The notes under the pieces are model-generated. The model did not search any database, was not told where the DNA came from, and was given only the letters and a program-made list of their open reading frames with translations. Position numbers and translations under genes: made by a program. DNA of 64,000 bases. Origin: Candidatus Dichloromethanomonas elyunquensis (GTDB lineage Bacteria; Bacillota; Desulfitobacteriia; Desulfitobacteriales; Syntrophobotulaceae). This document shows positions 51,877 to 59,811 of the stretch, piece after piece (the stretch's first letter is position 1; each line of letters starts with the position of its first letter). The stretch lies in assembly GCA_001515265.1 (NCBI GenBank), contig LNDB01000001.1, forward strand, positions 143,044 to 207,043, written 5' to 3'.

Positions 51877-53270
51877 TCAAAATCCTCTTCTCTTATTGCT
51901 CTGACCTTATACCCAAATTCGCTGTCTTTTTCAATTAACTTTTTATAGACTCCAGGGTTTTCTGGTCCAACTAATGCTCCAAAATTAGTACCCAATATTT
52001 TAATCGGAGTAAGTTTATCAGGCATATAAATATTGATATGTTTAATTGTATCATTACTAATTGCATCTTCGATACTCCTTATAAAGTTACCTGATGTCCT
52101 CTTACCCCTTGAAGTCCTGCTTTCCATTGAAAGTACAGCTGCTAAGGCTTGTAATACCTTATTTACTGGATAACCGCTTTTATCTTTAGAATTTCCCCAT
52201 ATCAGAGTATTGGGGTCTCTTTTATATATCTCAATAAGTTTCTCAACTTTAACTTCATATTTTGTATATGTGCGATTCTTTAAAACTTCTTCAGATTCTA
52301 GAATCTTGTTTATTTGATCTACCCTTGCCTTTGTAATAACCGTGAAAGGCGTAATATAACATTCTAGATTATCTAAAATAGGTTTTAACTGGTTTTTAGG
52401 CACATATGGACAGCCAAACATTGCACATAAATGTTTATGATGGACAAAATGATAACCTCTTAGGTTTTTGGGAATCCAAAAATTATCTTCATCGATATGA
52501 ACCGGTTTAATACCATTAACATTTATCCGCCTATCTAAGCAAGAATTAGCTTCATGTTCCTCTGTCTTTTCCTTTTCAATATTTTCTTTAGCAGCTTCAA
52601 GTTTAGCATTAAAAACAAAAGAACCTTTTTTTGTATATTGGTCTAAGAGAACACGAATCTTGAATCCCTTTTTCCAAGTGCCATAATAGTGACCATAGTA
52701 ACGGTCATTGCCACTATGCTGATTTGGATGATTCCAAAGAATTTGGTCAGCAAAACATTTAATTTCATTCAAAAGCTGACAAATTTCAAAAACTAATCGG
52801 AAATTATCTCCCGAAAACTCAAATGAAATTATCTGATAATCATCATTAAATCTTCTATGAGAATTTACCACGCTTCCAATAGAATCTGCAAGACCTGCAA
52901 TAAACTGTCTCTTTAAATTTTCATCACACAAATAAGGAATGAGATTTTCTATACCGGCATTTTTTCGTAACTCTCCACCGTTAACAATCCCAAACTTATG
53001 TAAATCATCTGTTAGTTTTTCTAAATTACCGGTACATACTATGCTCCATTCAGGTTCAGGATTAAATGTTACTGATATATCATATTCGTTTTCAAAGACT
53101 GGTTTCACTTTAAGAAGAATATCAGATGCAATTTTACCAGCCCTAATGGGATTACTGATTACTTTTCCCCATCTTTTATATGGTAGAACAATAATCAAAT
53201 TTGACTTTGTGGGATTAATAATACCGCCGCCGATAATTAGACCTAGCAGATACGCTTTATCATTATTCAT
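51873..53270 (-). CDS. LAGLIDADG-like protein lacking catalytic acids, in a methyltransferase cassette
   Basis: A 465-aa protein. Two motifs with LAGLIDADG spacing are seen: KAYLLGLIIGGGI at residues 5-17 and RQFIAGLADSIGSV at 121-134. In homing endonucleases the penultimate residue of each motif is a catalytic Asp/Glu; here these positions are Gly and Ile, so cleavage by this fold is unlikely and DNA recognition is more plausible. The C-terminal 250 residues include HHKHLCAMFGCPY and basic stretches but no family I recognise. The ATG at 53270, eight nt after AAAGGAAG, is preferred to the track start, which overlaps the methyltransferase gene. It is AT-rich. Confidence 0.75.
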   Translation of the reverse strand: MNNDKAYLLGLIIGGGIINPTKSNLIIVLPYKRWGKVISNPIRAGKIASDILLKVKPVFENEYDISVTFNPEPEWSIVCTGNLEKLTDDLHKFGIVNGGELRKNAGIENLIPYLCDENLKRQFIAGLADSIGSVVNSHRRFNDDYQIISFEFSGDNFRLVFEICQLLNEIKCFADQILWNHPNQHSGNDRYYGHYYGTWKKGFKIRVLLDQYTKKGSFVFNAKLEAAKENIEKEKTEEHEANSCLDRRINVNGIKPVHIDEDNFWIPKNLRGYHFVHHKHLCAMFGCPYVPKNQLKPILDNLECYITPFTVITKARVDQINKILESEEVLKNRTYTKYEVKVEKLIEIYKRDPNTLIWGNSKDKSGYPVNKVLQALAAVLSMESRTSRGKRTSGNFIRSIEDAISNDTIKHINIYMPDKLTPIKILGTNFGALVGPENPGVYKKLIEKDSEFGYKVRAIREEDFE

Positions 53271-53289
53271 TTCTTTAACTTCCTTTGGT

Positions 53290-54294
53290 TTAGAAAACTT
53301 GCTTTTTGATTTCTTGAGCAAATACTTCCGCTAATTTTGGAGGTACTGCATTTCCTATTACCTTATACATTGAAGTTATATCCTTTAAAGAATTATCGAT
53401 AAATAAAAAATCATCAGGGAAAGTTTGTATTCTAGCAATTTCACGTATGTTATATCTTCTATTTTCCACCGGGTGAATTATGCCACAATTTTCTGGTTGT
53501 GCAGATGCTGTAATCGTTCCATTTATTTCTCTTCTTGAAAAACGTCTATAGAAATTTGGAGACCTATATTTTTGCATATTATCTCTTATCTTTTTTAATC
53601 TAGTTGGTAATAACTCATAAGGAATATCCTTCCAAGACCCGCCCTCTGGAATATGTTCAATAAGATTCCTCGCTTGTGGTGATAGCTTCCAATCTATTTG
53701 ATTAGGGATATTACCAGAAATATTCAGAAGATTCCCTACTTCAAGCCCATCTTTTTTAAAAACAGCCGGAAATTCAAAGGTATGTTTTAAATCTTTTCTA
53801 ATCCCTATCATGATGACTCTATAACGATTCTGCGGTACTTTATAATCACTTGCATTAACCAGCTTATAAACAACATTATATCCTTGTCCGATATTCTCCA
53901 GGGTTTCTTTTATTGTACATATTAGTTTATTTCCATTTTCGTCTTTTGTAGAAAGAATACCCCTAACATTTTCGAAAATGACTACTTTAGGATGTTTTTT
54001 TTCAATAATCCTAAAACATTCTTTATATAAAACACCACGTTTATCAAAAACGCCTTTTCTGTTACCTGCATTGGAAAAAGGTTGACAAGGAAATCCTGCA
54101 ATGAGTACATAACATTCAGGAATTTCAGAAGCACTTACATCTCTAATATCTCTTTCATCAATATTTCCCAGATTTAACTTATATATCTTCTGTGCATCTT
54201 TATCAATATCATCAGCGTATACTATTTCATATCCTGCATTTAAAAAACCTAAATCCATCCCACCGCAACCTGAAAATAAGGAAACAATTTTCAT
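53290..54294 (-). CDS. DNA (cytosine-5)-methyltransferase
   Basis: A 334-aa C5-cytosine DNA methyltransferase that protects host sites. Motif I is SLFSGCGGMDLGF, motif IV GFPCQPFSNAG (catalytic Cys), motif VI FENVRGIL, motif VIII QNRYRVIMIG, motif IX RREINGTITA and motif X VIGNAVPP. All are intact and in order, so it is likely active. The target-recognition region is about residues 185-265; the site recognised is unknown. The ATG at 54294 is chosen after GGAAGGG. It is followed 20 bp later by the LAGLIDADG-like gene. Composition is AT-rich, consistent with acquisition by transfer. Confidence 0.95.
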   Translation of the reverse strand: MKIVSLFSGCGGMDLGFLNAGYEIVYADDIDKDAQKIYKLNLGNIDERDIRDVSASEIPECYVLIAGFPCQPFSNAGNRKGVFDKRGVLYKECFRIIEKKHPKVVIFENVRGILSTKDENGNKLICTIKETLENIGQGYNVVYKLVNASDYKVPQNRYRVIMIGIRKDLKHTFEFPAVFKKDGLEVGNLLNISGNIPNQIDWKLSPQARNLIEHIPEGGSWKDIPYELLPTRLKKIRDNMQKYRSPNFYRRFSRREINGTITASAQPENCGIIHPVENRRYNIREIARIQTFPDDFLFIDNSLKDITSMYKVIGNAVPPKLAEVFAQEIKKQVF

Positions 54295-54439
54295 CTTATT
54301 CAGCCCTTCCAAGCATAATATGGCTCATGCACACATTCTACTTGGGTAGCTAAAATTCCTGCTCATGTTAATGCTTATGAAATGATTAAGTCTCGAATTT
54401 GATACACTCTGCCATAATTTTCCTAAAAACAACAAATAA

Positions 54440-54475
54440 GCGGATATGATTTAAACTAAAGTGAATCATAACCGC
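54440..54475. repeat. Imperfect inverted repeat upstream of the methyltransferase gene
   Basis: GCGGATATGATT (54440-54451) and AATCATAACCGC (54464-54475) pair except at two inner positions, with a 12-nt loop. It lies 145 bp upstream of the methyltransferase start and about 95 bp from tRNA-Gln. It could be an operator, a terminator or an old element end. The rest of the 54295-54569 gap is AT-rich with no gene seen. Confidence 0.55.
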
Positions 54476-54569
54476 CTCAAGTTAAAACATTTATTCTTTT
54501 TTTGCTAATATACAACCTTAGACAAACAGAACCAACAAAAAGGGCGGGAAACAGAATTTTAGCAATAAA

Positions 54570-54644
54570 TGGCTGGGGTAGATGGATTCGAACCACCGGA
54601 TGTCGGAGTCAGAGTCCGATGCCTTACCGCTTGGCGATACCCCA
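54570..54644 (-). tRNA. tRNA-Gln (anticodon CUG), CCA encoded
   Basis: The reverse strand gives TGGGGTA/TACCCCA acceptor, D-arm CGCCAAGCGGTAAGGC, anticodon stem TCGGA/TCCGA with loop CTCTGAC (anticodon CTG) and T-arm GGTGGTTCGAATCCATC. It decodes CAG glutamine codons. Confidence 0.93.
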
Positions 54645-54681
54645 GCGGCAAAATGTATTATACTGAAAAACTGTGATTGTG

Positions 54682-55566
54682 TCAAACAATTTCGACTCCG
54701 GTAAGCCTTTCTAATACTTTGACCACGGCGGACATGTCTTCTTGACCAAGTCCGGCATATGCCGCTTCCCGGCCGATTTGGTGAGCCAAAGATCCCAAAA
54801 GAAGCCTGACACCCTGATTTAAAGCCAATTCCTCGGCTAACGCCATATCCTTATTCAACATATCCAAAGTAAAGGCCGGACTGAAATCATTTTTCAATAC
54901 GAAATTCGGCAAATTACGTTTAAGGACGAAGCTGTCTCCTGAAGATTTTGTTAAAATATCGAGCGCCTGCTCCGCGTCCAGCCCGTTTTTGACTGCCAGG
55001 ATAAAAGCTTCGGCCAAGGCGGCATTGGTGATGCCAACTAGAAGGTTGTTCACCAATTTCATGGCATTGCCGCTTCCGCTGGAACCCAAATAGAAAATGC
55101 TTTTACCGATGATCCTGAGTAAGGGTTCAGCCAATATGTAATCATTGTAGTCTCCGCCGACCATAATACTTAAAGTGCCTTTTTCAGCACCGGTCACCCC
55201 GCCGCTGACGGGCGCGTCCAAGAATCCGACTCCTTTGTCTCTGCATGCTTCAGACATCCGTCGGGAATCGGCAGGACTAATCGTACTATGATCGATAATC
55301 AGCGTCCCCGCAGCGATTGAATCCAGAATTCCATCCGTTCCGGTTACGGCAGCCGCAACATCTTTCCCTGTCGGCAAACAAAGGAAAACAACCTCCACGT
55401 CCTTCCCCGCTTGGGCAGGGGAATCGGCTGCAATTGCCCCTGCCATGACCAGGTCATCGACAGCCTTTTTGCTCCGGTTGCATACGGTTAGTTCGTGACC
55501 GGCATTGCGTAAGTTAAAAGCCATAGGCTTGCCCATCTTACCCACACCGATAAACCCTAATTTCAT
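54682..55566 (-). CDS. 3-hydroxyisobutyrate dehydrogenase-family (GarR/GlxR-like) oxidoreductase
   Basis: A 294-aa NAD(P)-dependent beta-hydroxyacid dehydrogenase. The Rossmann start is LGFIGVGKMGKPMAFNLRNAGHELTVCNRS; the substrate signature is FLDAPVSGGVTGAEKGTLSIMVGG; the catalytic Lys block is GSGNAMKLVNNLLVG. Substrates in the family include 3-hydroxyisobutyrate and tartronate semialdehyde; which applies here is unknown. The ATG at 55566 is preferred to the track start seven codons earlier. It is the last gene after the split transketolase, probably one transcript, which suggests sugar or hydroxyacid catabolism. Confidence 0.9.
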   Translation of the reverse strand: MKLGFIGVGKMGKPMAFNLRNAGHELTVCNRSKKAVDDLVMAGAIAADSPAQAGKDVEVVFLCLPTGKDVAAAVTGTDGILDSIAAGTLIIDHSTISPADSRRMSEACRDKGVGFLDAPVSGGVTGAEKGTLSIMVGGDYNDYILAEPLLRIIGKSIFYLGSSGSGNAMKLVNNLLVGITNAALAEAFILAVKNGLDAEQALDILTKSSGDSFVLKRNLPNFVLKNDFSPAFTLDMLNKDMALAEELALNQGVRLLLGSLAHQIGREAAYAGLGQEDMSAVVKVLERLTGVEIV

Positions 55567-55633
55567 AAAATCATCCCCATGGTTCATATTCGGAATTACC
55601 CAGTCCGCCTAGTCCATCCCAATGTATTCCATT

Positions 55634-56575
55634 CTACCGCCATGAATTTCTGCTCAGAACCTCTTTTACCGCTTCTTCAATTTTTTCAGCAGTAAGCCCA
55701 AGGACTTGATGGATTTCTTCGTAACTGCCGCAAACACCAAATCTGTCCTGAGAACCTACGATCTGCATAGGAACAGGATTGGCGCAGGACAAAAATTCAG
55801 CTACCGCTCCCCCTAATCCGCCAATTACAGAATGTTCTTCCGCTGTCACAACAGCCCCGGTCTTTTTCACCGATTTCAGTATCGCTTCTTTATCCAGGGG
55901 TTTAATCGTGTGCATATTGATTACTTCCGCACTGATTCCTTCTCTGGACAGGGCTTCAGCAGCGGCTAAAGCTTTGGAAACCATAACCCCGCAAGCAATA
56001 ATGGTCACATCGCTTCCCTGACGAAGAATATTGGCTTTGCCAATAATAAATTCATCCTCTTCTTTGGTCACAACCGGAATAGGCAGCCTTCCGACCCTCA
56101 TATAAGCAGGGCCTACATGCTGGGCTAAAGCTTTCACAGCTTTAATAATTTCAATTCCGTCCACAGGTTCAATAACGGTCATTCCTGGGAAAGCGCGGGT
56201 AAGAGCAATATCTTCCAGAGGCAAATGCGTGGGACCGTCCTTGCCGGAAGAAGCGCCGATATTATGTCCGATAATTTTTACATTTTTGTGGGCGTAGCAT
56301 ACTGAGATCCTGATTTGTTCCCAGCCGTTTCCCAGAAGAAAATTGGCATAAGCGTTGACAAATGGGATCTTCCCAGCTACTGCAAATCCGGAACCTGTTC
56401 CAATAATATCCGATTCCGCTATTCCTAAATCAAAGAACCGATCCGGAAATACTTCCTTAAATAATACCGTCATCGAAGCTTTGGCAACATCAGCGTCAAG
56501 AACGACAATATCCTTATTTTCTTTTCCTAATTCTACCAAAGCCTTTCCATAGGCTTCGCGCGGTGCAATCATCAT
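55634..56575 (-). CDS. Transketolase, C-terminal subunit
   Basis: A 313-aa Pyr-domain plus C-terminal-domain half of a split transketolase. Conserved blocks are KASMTVLFKEVFPDRFFDLGIAESDIIGTGSGFAVAGKIPFV, SSGKDGPTHLPLEDIALTRAFPGMTVIEPVDG and VVTAEEHSVIGGLGGAVAEFL. It needs the neighbouring N-terminal subunit to bind thiamine diphosphate. The two genes abut (stop and start within about 10 bp), so subunits are made together. Confidence 0.93.
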   Translation of the reverse strand: MMIAPREAYGKALVELGKENKDIVVLDADVAKASMTVLFKEVFPDRFFDLGIAESDIIGTGSGFAVAGKIPFVNAYANFLLGNGWEQIRISVCYAHKNVKIIGHNIGASSGKDGPTHLPLEDIALTRAFPGMTVIEPVDGIEIIKAVKALAQHVGPAYMRVGRLPIPVVTKEEDEFIIGKANILRQGSDVTIIACGVMVSKALAAAEALSREGISAEVINMHTIKPLDKEAILKSVKKTGAVVTAEEHSVIGGLGGAVAEFLSCANPVPMQIVGSQDRFGVCGSYEEIHQVLGLTAEKIEEAVKEVLSRNSWR

Positions 56576-56576
56576 G

Positions 56577-57404
56577 TCAGCTCAACTCCTTCAAGGCAAT
56601 TTCTAATTGTTCGTCACTTGGCGCTGCTGCATGCCAGCCTACTTCATCTTCCATGAAGGAAACACCTTTTCCTTTAATCGTATGCGCAATAATCACTGTC
56701 GGACCATCTTTATAGGCAATAGCTTCAGCAAAAGCTTTATAAATTTGCTCAAAATCGTGACCGTCTATTTCGACAGTATGCCAACCGAATGAATCCCATT
56801 TTGCCCTCAAGTCTCCCAGGGTTTTAACCTCATCCAGGGAACCATCCAATTGCAGTTTATTATAATCAACGATAGCGCAGACATTATTTAATTTAAAATG
56901 AGCGGAGGTCATCATCGCTTCCCAAACTTGTCCCTCATGGAGTTCGCCGTCTCCAAGCATTACATAGGCCCTTTGGTCAGTCCCATTCAATTTTGCCGCC
57001 AAAGCAGTACCATTAGCGACTGAAAGGCCTTGCCCTAATGATCCGGACGCCATATCAATCCCCGGGGTGATTTCACAACTGGGATAAGCAGGAAGCCTTC
57101 CTTCAACTCCCCGAAAGTCCTTCATCTCTTCCCTATCCAAGAACCCCATTTCGATTAAAACCGCATACTGCGCCGGAACAGCATGACCTTTGGATAAAAA
57201 GAAATAATCTCTGCCGGACCATCTTGGATTCTTAGGGTCAACCTTCATATAACACTTGTACAGCACCGCTAAGATGTCTGTAGCCGATAGACAACCTCCA
57301 GGGTGACCTCCTTTGGCGCGATTCGTCATCACAAGAATGTTTTTACGCACGTTTTTAGCAACTGCTTTTGCTTCCTGCAGTGCTTGCTCCATACTTTGCG
57401 ACAT
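56577..57404 (-). CDS. Transketolase, N-terminal (thiamine diphosphate PP-domain) subunit
   Basis: A 275-aa half carrying the thiamine diphosphate/Mg2+ motif GDGELHEGQVWEAM...CAIVDYNKLQLDG. AKGGHPGGCLSATDILAVLY and FFLSKGHAVPAQYAVL are also typical. Together with the downstream C-terminal subunit it forms a complete transketolase for the non-oxidative pentose phosphate pathway or a related ketol transfer. A 300-bp noncoding stretch lies upstream. Confidence 0.94.
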   Translation of the reverse strand: MSQSMEQALQEAKAVAKNVRKNILVMTNRAKGGHPGGCLSATDILAVLYKCYMKVDPKNPRWSGRDYFFLSKGHAVPAQYAVLIEMGFLDREEMKDFRGVEGRLPAYPSCEITPGIDMASGSLGQGLSVANGTALAAKLNGTDQRAYVMLGDGELHEGQVWEAMMTSAHFKLNNVCAIVDYNKLQLDGSLDEVKTLGDLRAKWDSFGWHTVEIDGHDFEQIYKAFAEAIAYKDGPTVIIAHTIKGKGVSFMEDEVGWHAAAPSDEQLEIALKELS

Positions 57405-57703
57405 GATTTTACCCCCTAACTTTAAGCTATACTAAATCTTACTCTTTTTCATGCCATAATTCCAGTTTTAGTATGTACATTGTCAAAGAATAGACTCTTC
57501 ATAAATAAAAGCATGTTTTTCACCTCATGCTTTAAAAATGTGATATAACAAAAATTGAGACCCGGCAAAAACACCTCCAAACTGCTTAGTAATCTTGCTT
57601 TATCTCCTCAAGTTACTAACCCCTCTGCATTCTCTCTATTTACAGCAGCCGGAAGTATCGGGATCTCTTTTTTTGTAAAACCTTGGTTCCACGATATGAA
57701 GCT
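57405..57703. other. Intergenic region upstream of the transketolase genes
   Basis: About 300 bp without a convincing gene. The only structure seen is a short hairpin AGCATG...CATGCT (around 57510-57531) that could end the transcript of the upstream 205-aa gene. No clear sigmaA promoter or IclR-type palindrome was recognised by eye. Confidence 0.5.
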
Positions 57704-58321
57704 TTATTTCATTGGGCATTGAAAATGTTTACAGAAACGGTTAAATCCAAAGATATAAGTAGCAGCCTTTTCCGGTCTCAGGGTCTCCCACTGCGTAATA
57801 TCAATTTTTTCACCAAAACGGTTTTCAGCAATACGGTCGTCACTAACCCAGCCAAATGGGCCCTGCTCACTTAAGTGAATTTCCCATTCCCCTTCTGTTT
57901 TTCCCGGAATGATCCGAAGACCACAGCGGGCATGAAAAATCTCGACCAGCTTCACAAAAACTGTAAACAGAAAATCAGTATTATGGGTAGGTTTATTCGA
58001 AGGAATACCAAGGTCCGAATAAAGTTCCTCTACTAAACCTGTTACGCCTTTTTCCGGAGAATAACGGTGATAAAAACGGGTTGTGAGCGTACCAAAATGA
58101 ATTGCACCGGCAGTAAATTCTATCATCAAAGAATTGGATAATCTTTTTAGATCAAGGATAATTGTATTCTGCGTGATTTTCCAGTTGCCTTCAAACCTTC
58201 TGAGGAAATGATCCGCAATTTGAAAAGAAAGGATGTAGGTGGAAATTTGTTTTTCATCTCTGATTTCACATCCCATGCACTCCCTAGCTTCATCATAAGT
58301 GATAGAAGCAATTCTCATCAT
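57704..58321 (-). CDS. Hypothetical protein beside transketolase/IclR
   Basis: A 205-aa soluble protein with no family I recognise. It has no membrane segment or signal peptide. Notable features are a Cys-pair near the start (RECMGCEIRDE), a GAIHFGTLTTRFYHRYSPEKGVTGLVEELYSDLG block and a Trp-rich C-terminal half (EGEWEIHLSEQGPFGWVSDDRI). It lies between the IclR regulator and the split transketolase on the same strand, so it may belong to that pathway. Start MMRIASI is supported by AGGTG-like sequence upstream. Confidence 0.65.
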   Translation of the reverse strand: MMRIASITYDEARECMGCEIRDEKQISTYILSFQIADHFLRRFEGNWKITQNTIILDLKRLSNSLMIEFTAGAIHFGTLTTRFYHRYSPEKGVTGLVEELYSDLGIPSNKPTHNTDFLFTVFVKLVEIFHARCGLRIIPGKTEGEWEIHLSEQGPFGWVSDDRIAENRFGEKIDITQWETLRPEKAATYIFGFNRFCKHFQCPMK

Positions 58322-58488
58322 TCTTCGCTCACCTCCACATCTGTTTTAATATTTGAAACAATGTTTCATTATTTAATTAACATCACAATATTTTATGCAG
58401 TCACTTCAAAAAATTCACTTCACTGCACTTATTATATTAGATATATTATCTACCTGTTTTTGTTTTGAGTCAAGTAGGTCTCTTCCGA

Positions 58489-58549
58489 AATAACAGCAGC
58501 GGCATTAGGGCATATAACCCCTGCCGCTCCTGCTGCCGCTGCTGTTATT
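58489..58549. repeat. 16-bp perfect inverted repeat at the end of the IclR gene
   Basis: AATAACAGCAGCGGCA (58489-58504) and TGCCGCTGCTGTTATT (58534-58549) pair perfectly around a 29-nt loop that itself holds GGG...CCC. The right arm contains the stop codon of the IclR gene. No clean T-run follows, though it may still act as a terminator. Confidence 0.75.
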
Positions 58550-59333
58550 TTGATTCATTATTATCATGGTAATAAGCATAGCCTAACTTTGAGGACATTT
58601 CCAGACCGGCGCGCTTAATTTCTTCCCCGATTCTTTCCGTTCCTTTTTCCTTCATCCTGTTCACAGGACCGGAAACGCTGATTGCGCCAATAGCACGTCC
58701 TGAATAATCAAAAATCGGAGTCCCGAGACAAAGAATCCCAATCTCATTCTCTTCCGCTTCGAGCGCATATCCCAGCCGCTTAATCTCGCGCAGCTGTTCC
58801 ATTAAGCGGTCGGGGTCAGTAATAGTTGTGTATGTGAAGCCTGGCATTCCTTTCGTTTGCAAAATGTAACGCACTTCTTCCTCCGGCAAAGTAGATAAAA
58901 TTGCTTTGCCGACTGCAGTACAGTGCATCAGAGCCCTGCGTCCAACCTTTGAATGAAGGCCGACCAACTGTGAACTTTCCCTCTTGTCAATATATACGAC
59001 TTCCCCATCGTCCAGCAGAACCAAATGAACAACTTCATCAAAAGACTTAGCCAAAAGTCCAAGAAAACTAGCGGCTACTTTCCGAATTTCCAGGTCGTTA
59101 AAGAACCGGGTTCCCAGTTCGACAATTTTAATCCCCAAGTGGTACCGTTCCCGGTCTTTCTCTTTTTCTACATATCCCCGGTAACATAGAGTCTGAAGTA
59201 TCCTGTGGACTGTACTTTTATGCAAACCTATTCTGTTTCCGATTTCCGTAACTCCCAGATACTCCTCAGAGCGAGCGAGGACTTCTAATATATCTAAAGC
59301 TCTCTCCAAAGTCTGGACATATCTCTCTGTCAC
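58545..59333 (-). CDS. IclR-family transcriptional regulator
   Basis: A 262-aa regulator. The N-terminal winged helix-turn-helix is RALDILEVLARSEEYLGVTEIGNRIGLHKSTVHRILQTL. The C-terminal effector-binding domain contains LHSKVGRRALMHCTAVGKAILSTL and GIPIF-type ending (LCLGTPIFDYSGRAIGAISVSGP). IclR proteins bind small carbon metabolites and control nearby catabolic genes; the transketolase/dehydrogenase cluster downstream is the likely target (inferred). Confidence 0.94.
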   Translation of the reverse strand: MTERYVQTLERALDILEVLARSEEYLGVTEIGNRIGLHKSTVHRILQTLCYRGYVEKEKDRERYHLGIKIVELGTRFFNDLEIRKVAASFLGLLAKSFDEVVHLVLLDDGEVVYIDKRESSQLVGLHSKVGRRALMHCTAVGKAILSTLPEEEVRYILQTKGMPGFTYTTITDPDRLMEQLREIKRLGYALEAEENEIGILCLGTPIFDYSGRAIGAISVSGPVNRMKEKGTERIGEEIKRAGLEMSSKLGYAYYHDNNESK

Positions 59334-59422
59334 AAAGAGGCCTCCAATCTATTATCTTTCCCCTCAAATAAGTATGCCTAACATTAAATATTTAGTCAAT
59401 ACTTGAACCTGCCAATTATTCA

Positions 59423-59559
59423 AAAAACAAAAACATCAGGAATCCACTCCTGATGCTTCATCAATTTTAAAAAGTACTTCATTGCCATGAAGCTCAATAT
59501 CATTATGGGGTGAATGATGGGACTTGAACCCACGAGTGCCGGAGCCACAATCCGGTGCG
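59423..59559. repeat. Distal att-type repeat: displaced 3' part of tRNA-His plus flank (copy A)
   Basis: 59423-59526 is identical to 61893-61996, and 59458-59559 is identical to 62078-62179. Within it, 59506-59559 reproduces the 3' 54 nt of the intact tRNA-His gene (anticodon arm to CCA) but lacks the 5' half. At 59560 the match to tRNA-His ends. A truncated tRNA 3' end as a far direct repeat is the classic scar of an integrative element in a tRNA gene. Confidence 0.85.
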
Positions 59560-59720
59560 AACTCCACGATACCACGAAGTCAAGTACCATGCAGGTTTCA
59601 GGTATTATTTAGGTTGAAATCTTGTCCCAGCCGTGCCGGATTTTGATTTCTTAGCCTAACCGGATTGTATAATTCTGTTATAGGTTGCAAGCTCTATATG
59701 ATCATTATTGAACCTGCAAT

Positions 59721-59763
59721 AGAATGCAATTGGCAATCAATCATTAATTGCCAATTGCATTCT
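59721..59763. repeat. 17-bp perfect inverted repeat downstream of the XRE gene
   Basis: AGAATGCAATTGGCAAT (59721-59737) and ATTGCCAATTGCATTCT (59747-59763) with a 9-nt loop. It lies 49 bp past the XRE-gene stop. It may be its terminator, though no T-run follows the hairpin. 59564-59720 shows no gene. Confidence 0.75.
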
Positions 59764-59811
59764 AGCCTAAAAAAGTCAGTAAAACAAACTCTTGTTATTA
59801 CAAACCATAAC

